Source: Candidatus Thorarchaeota archaeon (GTDB lineage Archaea; Asgardarchaeota; Thorarchaeia; Thorarchaeales; Thorarchaeaceae). Taken from it: a DNA stretch of 28,073 bases. How positions within the stretch are numbered: position 1 is the stretch's first letter; every line of letters starts with the position of its first letter. The DNA lies in assembly GCA_016840825.1 (NCBI GenBank), contig JAEORN010000133.1:1-28073 (forward strand), read 5' to 3'. The notes beneath the pieces were generated by a model. The model saw only the letters and a program-made list of their open reading frames with translations, was not told where the DNA came from and made no database searches. Positions 23,639 to 28,073 of this stretch are shown one piece after another. Made by a program: the position numbers and the translations under genes.

Positions 23639-25033
23639 ATGGGCAAGAAATTTCAACCTAAGGGTGTTATGCCTGCTCTGGTGACTCCTTTCACTAAGGA
23701 TGGCGATATTATAGAGGATAGTTATCGAGAAATTATCGAATATGTCATCTCAAAAGGAGCAACAGGTGTTGTACCTGCTGGAACAACTGGTGAGTTCGTG
23801 TATATGCGGACTGAAGAACGCAAGAAATTGCTTCGGTTGACCGTTGATATTGTTAATGGACGAGTTCCAGTTATTGCTGGAACCGGACAAAATAGCACAA
23901 GAGCAACAGTGGGATTAACTCGTTATGCTGAGGACATTGGATGTGACGCTGCGCTAGTAATCTCTCCATTTTATCTAAGACCTGGTGATAAGGGCTACTT
24001 TGAGCACTATGAAGCTGTAGCGACTCAAGGGAATTTACCTATTCTTCTCTATAACATCCCTCAATGTACACTCGGAGTCCTAAACTCTTCTGTAGTTGAG
24101 GATCTGGCCGAGTTAGAGAATATTGTTGGAATAAAAGATAGCAGCGGCAATATTGGACACACCCTTGAGTTGATTCAAAAGCTAGATGGTAAAATACCGG
24201 TTATAATCGGACATGATGAATGTTTTCTTTCTGCTATATCTGCAGGGGCACAGGCAGCCATTCTTGCGTCTGCGAATATTATACCTCATATTTGGTTGGA
24301 CATAATGGCAAAAGTCCAGAATGGAGATGTCAAGAAAGCTATGGAAATGCAACACTCTGTACAGACATTTGCACGAATTGTCACTCGCAATGGCGGAGCT
24401 CCTCCCGTGAAGGCCGCATTCAAAATGATAGGCATCAATGCTGGAAAATCAAGAATGCCCTTAGATTCGGGTGGGACACTCTCTGTAGAACTAAAAGATG
24501 AGATTCGTTTGGAACTCGAAACCTTAGGTCTTATCAAACCATTTTCACATTCTCCCGCTGATAAAGACACTAGCATTAAAGCTGTTCTTGAAGCAGAAGG
24601 TTTTGATTTTGACACAAATATACGAACCGGATTTGCATCATCTGATAATATTGCAGTTAGTATCGCCGTAGGTCCTAAGAGTGGAATCCTTGGAACAGCT
24701 TTTGTGAAACTTCTTACTGCACCACGAATAGGGCGGGAAGCTCTAACTGTTATTCTAGAACCAAATCTGGCAGTTAAACCGAGTAGTATCATGTTACCTA
24801 TGAAGACAATCACCTCGATGAGGCAAGCATCATTTTTCTATGGTCCAGTACAATCAGGAGCTGCAAAAGCCTTCTCTAGTCTTCTTGAAAGTGGAAAAAT
24901 CCCAGCAAAATCGATTGCTGATGAAGTAGCTATTCTTGCAGTAGATATTGATCTGCAGACACGAAACAGAAGAGAAATCACCTCACAGATGGAACATGTG
25001 GTTTCGAAAGCACTTGGTGAGATATGGAGGTAG
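23639..25033 (+). CDS. DapA/KDG-aldolase-type enzyme fused to a Fae-like domain, copy 1
   Basis: The 464 residues carry two domains. Residues 1-298 form a class I pyruvate aldolase TIM barrel: GVMPALVTPF (9-18), AGTTGEF (47-53), LLYNIPQCT (136-144, Tyr138) and GIKDSSG (164-170, Schiff-base Lys166). The Arg that follows YNVP in dihydrodipicolinate synthase is absent, which favours a 2-keto-3-deoxy-sugar or other aldolase. Residues about 325-464 resemble formaldehyde-activating enzyme: LTVILEPNLAVKPSSIMLPM (369-388), FYGPVQSGAAKAF (400-412) and SGKIP (418-422). The usual EVAHIDL histidine is missing (DNIAVSI, 336-342), and the last part is degenerate. GGGTGA lies 5 bases upstream of the ATG. 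It is first in a two-gene operon, 5 bases before copy 2. Confidence 0.85.
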   Translation: MGKKFQPKGVMPALVTPFTKDGDIIEDSYREIIEYVISKGATGVVPAGTTGEFVYMRTEERKKLLRLTVDIVNGRVPVIAGTGQNSTRATVGLTRYAEDIGCDAALVISPFYLRPGDKGYFEHYEAVATQGNLPILLYNIPQCTLGVLNSSVVEDLAELENIVGIKDSSGNIGHTLELIQKLDGKIPVIIGHDECFLSAISAGAQAAILASANIIPHIWLDIMAKVQNGDVKKAMEMQHSVQTFARIVTRNGGAPPVKAAFKMIGINAGKSRMPLDSGGTLSVELKDEIRLELETLGLIKPFSHSPADKDTSIKAVLEAEGFDFDTNIRTGFASSDNIAVSIAVGPKSGILGTAFVKLLTAPRIGREALTVILEPNLAVKPSSIMLPMKTITSMRQASFFYGPVQSGAAKAFSSLLESGKIPAKSIADEVAILAVDIDLQTRNRREITSQMEHVVSKALGEIWR

Positions 25034-25038
25034 AAAAG

Positions 25039-26514
25039 ATGAGTGAAACTTTCAAATTCAAGGGCGTGTATCCTGCTTTGGTAACTCCTTTCAACGATGA
25101 GGGTATCGATGAGGCAAAGTACCGTGGACTAATAGATTATGTAATCAAGTCCGGTGCAACTGGAGTTGTTCCCTGTGGCACTACTGGTGAATTCACATCG
25201 ATGCGATTTGAAGAAAAAGTTGAGGCGATACGGATTGCATGCGATGCGACAAAGGGCAAAGTCCCAGTTTTAGCTGGGACAGGTGCTGCTTACACCGGTG
25301 ATGCAATTAAGATAACTAGAAAGGCTGCAGAATTTGGGGCCAGAGCCGCGCTCGTTGTGTCCCCATACTTTATGAAACCTTCAAATAAAGAGCTCTTTGA
25401 ACATTATGAGAAGATAGCGAATAATTCTGACATCCCTATCTTTTTGTATAATATACCACAAGTGACAGGTGTACCAATACATTGGACTGTTGTGGATGGA
25501 CTTAGAGAGATTGATGGTATCATTGGTATGAAGGATTCGAGTGGAGATTTGGTTAATCTTACAACAATCCTAGTACGAAGACCTGACGATTTTCAAGTTG
25601 TGATTGGTCATGATGAAGTTGCTCTTCCAGCACTAGCTAGCGGATGCGATGGAGCAATCCTTGCCAGTGCGAATATCTTTCCAAATAGATACATCAAGAT
25701 GCAAACTGCACTTGCTAATGGTGATCTTAAGGAAGCTCTCTTGGTTCAGAGGAGTATTCAAAAAACAGTGCGACTAATAGTTAACAGAGGCGGGGGGTTG
25801 GCAGTTAAAGTTGCCCTAAATATGATGGGTATTCCAGTTGGCTCTGCTCGAAGACCTCTCTTGGCTGGAGATTCTATGTCCTATGAGGATATAGATGAGC
25901 TTAGGACTTGTCTTGAAGATTTGCAGCTTATTCCTAGAGGACCTGTTACTTTCAAGATGGGGAAGAAGTCGGTTATATCTGAAGCCTATCCAAAAGCTGT
26001 TGGTATGGTTCCGGATGTGGTTGATAATCTCACTCTACTCCATGGGGAATCTCTTTGCGGAGCTGGCAATGAAGTAGCTCATGTGGATCTTGTACTCGGC
26101 ATTAGGGATGGGCCTATTAGTGTTGCATTAGAACATGCAGGATCCATTCGTGAAGGCTATCATAATGCTGATGTGATTAAGGATCTTGAACCTGTAACAG
26201 TTTTTGCACCAACTGTAACTATCACTCATGAGCATCATAAGAAGATGGTGCATGATGTTGCAAAGAGAGCTGTTGCTGATGCTGTAAAGCGATGTATCAC
26301 TGATGGTGTGATCCCGGATGAGCTAGTTCCAGATATTGTAATTGCTGCCAATGTTTTCGTTCATCCCAATGCAGTCAATCCTAGGCGAGTTCATATCAAT
26401 AATTTCAGAGCTGTTCGTCATGCAATTCGTCGCGCAATCGAATACAGATTTCCCGTTCAGGAAATTATCGCCAGAAAAGATTCTGCTCGGCATCCATTTG
26501 CATATAATCCTTGA
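25039..26514 (+). CDS. DapA/KDG-aldolase-type enzyme fused to a Fae-like domain, copy 2
   Basis: The protein has 491 residues. GGAGGT ends 7 bases before ATG 25039, which I prefer to the in-frame ATG 25024. The aldolase barrel (1-300) has CGTTGEF (46-52), LYNIPQVTGVP (136-146, Tyr137) and GMKDSSG (163-169, Schiff-base Lys165). The C-terminal domain (about 325-491) matches Fae at both ends: GESLCGAGNEVAHVDLVLGI (336-355) with the catalytic-type His348, then DGVIPDELVPDIVIAANVFV (422-441), HPNAVNPRRVHINNFRAVRH (442-461), and ARHPFAYNP at the end, like the ...HPFA... tail of true Fae. The centre (370-415) is diverged: EPVTVFAPTVTI replaces KPxTLMxNKVTI, and MVHDVAK replaces MFGPAQ. It is a paralogue of copy 1 with complementary conservation. 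Confidence 0.87.
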   Translation: MSETFKFKGVYPALVTPFNDEGIDEAKYRGLIDYVIKSGATGVVPCGTTGEFTSMRFEEKVEAIRIACDATKGKVPVLAGTGAAYTGDAIKITRKAAEFGARAALVVSPYFMKPSNKELFEHYEKIANNSDIPIFLYNIPQVTGVPIHWTVVDGLREIDGIIGMKDSSGDLVNLTTILVRRPDDFQVVIGHDEVALPALASGCDGAILASANIFPNRYIKMQTALANGDLKEALLVQRSIQKTVRLIVNRGGGLAVKVALNMMGIPVGSARRPLLAGDSMSYEDIDELRTCLEDLQLIPRGPVTFKMGKKSVISEAYPKAVGMVPDVVDNLTLLHGESLCGAGNEVAHVDLVLGIRDGPISVALEHAGSIREGYHNADVIKDLEPVTVFAPTVTITHEHHKKMVHDVAKRAVADAVKRCITDGVIPDELVPDIVIAANVFVHPNAVNPRRVHINNFRAVRHAIRRAIEYRFPVQEIIARKDSARHPFAYNP

Positions 26515-26543
26515 AAGGGGCATGAATGTCCCTTTCATTTTTC
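26513..26543 (+). terminator. Hairpin plus T-run terminator of the DapA-Fae operon
   Basis: GAAAGGG (26513-26519), overlapping the stop codon of copy 2, pairs with CCCTTTC (26530-26536) across a 10-base loop. It is followed by ATTTTTCTTCTTTC. This is the best intrinsic terminator in the window. Confidence 0.7.
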
Positions 26544-26768
26544 TTCTTTCAGGAACAAGAAATTAACACCATTGACCATTTGTTAAGCATTCGAATAATG
26601 TTCTGTCGGTGAAAATGAGGTTGGTACAAAAAGATAGTTTACTTTGTTACACTCTTTCATAGAATGGCTTCTAGAGGGTATTAGGTTTTGTTTTAGGGGG
26701 GTCTTCAATATCGAGTCTGTATATATACTTGAAATGAGATACATGATACAAGTCTAGCATCCCATTCA
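26544..26768. other. Intergenic stretch with one promoter element
   Basis: These bases hold no convincing gene. The only clear signal is a TATA-like GTATATATAC at 26719-26728, about 45-50 bases ahead of the GTG and 85 ahead of the ATG of the next small gene. A G-run (GGGGGG) precedes it at about 26696-26701. I see no tRNA, repeat or conserved structure. Confidence 0.4.
26719..26728 (+). promoter_or_regulatory. TATA box
   Basis: GTATATATAC would set transcription start near 26748-26752. That leaves a leader of about 20 bases if GTG 26770 is used, or about 60 if ATG 26809 is used. Confidence 0.45.
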
Positions 26769-26769
26769 G

Positions 26770-27033
26770 GTGCCGCGCTTACCACCGCATCCGTTGGAGA
26801 TCTATACTATGGCTGAAACCTGTGAAATTGCACTGAAGCGAATACCTTCTCGCAGTTTAAGAAAACAGGTTAAGGAATTCATCAAGGGAGATGATGTTTC
26901 AGTCAGAGATATTACAGGACAGCTGTATTCTGTTGATTTGAAACGGAATAAGCTAGTATTGAAACCTGAAGAGAATATAGGAATGCACAATTCAGACGGG
27001 GGTTGCATTCCTGTTGAATGTATCAGACTCTGA
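26770..27033 (+). CDS. Small unknown protein
   Basis: The protein has 87 residues from GTG 26770. ATG 26809, with GGAGA about 9 bases upstream, would give a 74-residue protein and is equally likely. The visible content is a charged helix (LKRIPSRSLRKQVKEFIKG), then alternating strands DVSVRDITGQLYSVDLKRNK and LVLKPEENIG, and a short CIPVECIRL tail with two cysteines. It resembles a small alpha/beta domain. No family is recognised. It stands alone between the DapA-Fae terminator and a possible structured RNA. Confidence 0.5.
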   Translation: MPRLPPHPLEIYTMAETCEIALKRIPSRSLRKQVKEFIKGDDVSVRDITGQLYSVDLKRNKLVLKPEENIGMHNSDGGCIPVECIRL

Positions 27034-27072
27034 AAGTACGTGGGTTTCAGCCATCAATTTTTCATGAATCGA

Positions 27073-27167
27073 GTGTGGCTTGTCTCAGCTTGCTCTTGGA
27101 TCGTCATCGCATTTGCTCAGACAGGGGTAACAGCTTCATAGACCTATCATAAGGATAGTAGCCACAC
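27073..27167 (+). ncRNA. Candidate structured RNA (three-helix junction)
   Basis: GTGTGGCT (27073-27080) pairs perfectly with AGCCACAC (27160-27167). Directly inside it, TGTCTCAGC (27081-27089) pairs with GCTCAGACA (27115-27123), with one C-C mismatch. CTATC (27144-27148) pairs with GATAG (27154-27158) over a 5-base loop. Two helices abut the closing stem, as in a compact three-way junction. The element lies between two genes, about 110 bases before the flippase-like gene, so it could be a leader element or a free RNA. It is not a tRNA: the T-loop is too short and lacks TTC. The plus strand is assumed. It is a prediction by eye only. Confidence 0.3.
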
Positions 27168-27184
27168 ATTACATTGAAGTGCCA

Positions 27185-27211
27185 AGTCCTAATAAGCATA
27201 CGACTAGGACT
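27185..27211. repeat. Inverted repeat upstream of the flippase-like gene
   Basis: AGTCCTA (27185-27191) and TAGGACT (27205-27211) are perfect inverted copies around a 13-base spacer, 70-95 bases ahead of ATG 27280. The first arm plus the next bases (AGTCCTAATAA) also occurs at 12715-12725, in the promoter region of the acidic-protein gene. It may be an operator or an upstream promoter element. Confidence 0.3.
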
Positions 27212-27279
27212 CAAACTGCCATCCTAGATAGGTTCTTGAAGTCGAAAGCATCGAAACAAAAGCCGAGAGGGGCCGTTCA

Positions 27280-28073
27280 ATGAATCGCAATTTATTGGGA
27301 AAGTATCTCATCAGATTGATTGGTTTATTCCTCTTTGCTATTATACTAATACGAACTGATTTCACAAATAGCGGCGCTCTTCTATTTAACATAGATATCT
27401 TGAGTTTTCTCTTCTTGATTACTCTAGTACTTCCAATTATGATATTCAAAGGGTTAAGATGGTTCTTCATAGCAAGAGGATTAAATCTCAATCTAAGTGC
27501 AAAGGATTCTATAGAAGGTTTATGTATCGCACAAATGACCGGTTTCTCTCTTCCCGGTTCTCTTGGTGATTTGATAAGAGTTCCATTCCTGAAATGCAGG
27601 GGTAATCCATCGGATAAGTCAATTCTGAGCCTCTTCATAGATGCCATTGCTGCTGCAGTCATTCCATACTCTGTTGCAATGCTTGCATTAATCGAATTCT
27701 TCAATCTTGATGCTACTATTGTCGCTGCAGCACTTCTATTTTGCCTCCTACTATTGATCGGAGGGTTTTCTGTTTACAAACTGGTAAAGCTTATTCTTCG
27801 CCCTTGGTTGCTTCAAGCTCGTCTTCGGAGAATACAGAAAGGTGGTGCAGTTGGGAGACTCGTATTGAACATCCGGGACTCTATTAGACTGATTGGCATT
27901 TCTACGTTCGTTATTGCCGCATTGGTATCGGGAATAGCTTGGTTCATCTACTCCATTCAAGGTTGGTTGCTTGCCCACGTTCTTCTCCTTGATATTTCCT
28001 GGTATCATGTTGCACTGGCAATGACCTTGACATCTATGATAACCGTACTTCCTATCTCTATTCAAGGATTAGG
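27280..28073 (+). CDS. Flippase-like / lysylphosphatidylglycerol synthase TM-domain protein (3' end cut)
   Basis: The frame is open from ATG 27280 through the window end, giving 264 residues and no stop. It is strongly hydrophobic, with membrane segments near residues 9-24, 38-58, 80-96, 118-140, 145-168, 205-226 and 240-262. FKGLRWFFIARGLNLNLSAKD, TGFSLPGSLGDLIRVPFLK and the late ISIQGLG correspond to the R-W, G-x-x-P-G-x-x-G-D-x-x-R and P-x-G-x-G landmarks of the UPF0104/TIGR00374 flippase-like family. Archaeal members are proposed to move lipid-linked sugars or to take part in membrane lipid modification. No ribosome binding site of the GGAGG type is clear, though GAGAGGGGCC lies 6 bases upstream. 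The opposite-strand open frames here are shadows. Confidence 0.78.
   Translation, partial: MNRNLLGKYLIRLIGLFLFAIILIRTDFTNSGALLFNIDILSFLFLITLVLPIMIFKGLRWFFIARGLNLNLSAKDSIEGLCIAQMTGFSLPGSLGDLIRVPFLKCRGNPSDKSILSLFIDAIAAAVIPYSVAMLALIEFFNLDATIVAAALLFCLLLLIGGFSVYKLVKLILRPWLLQARLRRIQKGGAVGRLVLNIRDSIRLIGISTFVIAALVSGIAWFIYSIQGWLLAHVLLLDISWYHVALAMTLTSMITVLPISIQGL

Noticed and set aside
23639..26514. Simple dihydrodipicolinate synthase (lysine pathway) annotation for both genes
   Set aside because: The carboxylate-binding Arg after YN-P is absent in both, and each has a C-terminal Fae-like domain that DapA does not have.
27073..27167. tRNA reading of the three-helix element
   Set aside because: The closing stem and a 5-bp hairpin next to it recall acceptor and T arms, but the loop has 5 bases, there is no TTC motif, no anticodon arm of normal size and no CCA-like end.
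27204..27704. 166-residue minus-strand frame, and another at 27751-28065
   Set aside because: Both lie opposite a clear membrane-protein frame on the plus strand, which runs off the window end; their composition is that of an antisense shadow.
1..28073. Prophage, transposon or defence island
   Set aside because: No transposase, integrase, terminal repeats, restriction or toxin-antitoxin genes were seen; the genes are mostly metabolic with uniform composition.

Overview
The window looks like a chromosomal segment of an anaerobic archaeon. The evidence is A/T-rich TATA-like boxes about 23-30 bases ahead of several starts, some apparently leaderless GTG genes, GGAGG/GGTGA ribosome binding sites elsewhere, a mini histone-fold protein, an archaeal KH/PP-loop protein, a tungsten-type aldehyde:ferredoxin oxidoreductase, and formaldehyde-activating-enzyme (Fae) domains, which normally work with tetrahydromethanopterin. 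The mix of archaeal and bacterial-type genes (for example a hexameric bacterial-style glutamate dehydrogenase) would suit an Asgard archaeon such as Thorarchaeia, but nothing here proves that placement. No IS element, prophage, CRISPR array, rRNA or clear tRNA was seen.

Layout. 1-2150: the tail of an unknown gene, an AIR-synthase/HypE-like protein and convergent SurE. 2282-5300: a 56-residue histone-fold protein missed by length cut-offs, UDP-GlcNAc 2-epimerase, a membrane-anchored helix-hairpin-helix protein and a uridine-phosphorylase-family enzyme. 5400-7260: a small winged-helix protein and a dCTP deaminase / PRPP-synthetase-like pair, so nucleotide metabolism is concentrated at 4.5-7.3 kb. 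7.4-12.7 kb: a zinc-ribbon protein, a PAC2-like protein, glutamate dehydrogenase, a coiled-coil protein built from an internal duplication, a branched-chain aminotransferase and a very acidic protein. 12.8-15.4 kb: a four-cluster ferredoxin co-transcribed with aldehyde:ferredoxin oxidoreductase, then a small possibly Sm-like protein. 15.5-18.0 kb: a GIY-YIG (DUF123) protein and a KH/PP-loop ATPase, divergent from a metallo-beta-lactamase-fold protein. 18.1-23.2 kb: two very large, helical, unrecognised proteins in one operon. 23.2-26.5 kb: cutA, divergent from two tandem genes that each fuse a DapA/KDG-aldolase-type TIM barrel to a Fae-like domain. 26.8-28.07 kb: a small unknown gene, a possible structured RNA, and the start of a flippase-like membrane protein cut by the window end.

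The most interesting item is the tandem DapA-Fae fusion pair. Both copies keep the Schiff-base lysine and GTTGE/YNIP motifs of the pyruvate aldolase family but lack the DHDPS arginine. In their Fae domains, copy 1 keeps the central pterin-binding-like segment and has lost the catalytic histidine. Copy 2 keeps the histidine and the C-terminal Fae signature but has a degenerate centre. This suggests complementary subunits of one complex that links an aldol reaction to formaldehyde capture, comparable in logic to the known Fae-Hps fusion. The second unexplained system is the 868- and 818-residue gene pair at 18.1-23.2 kb.
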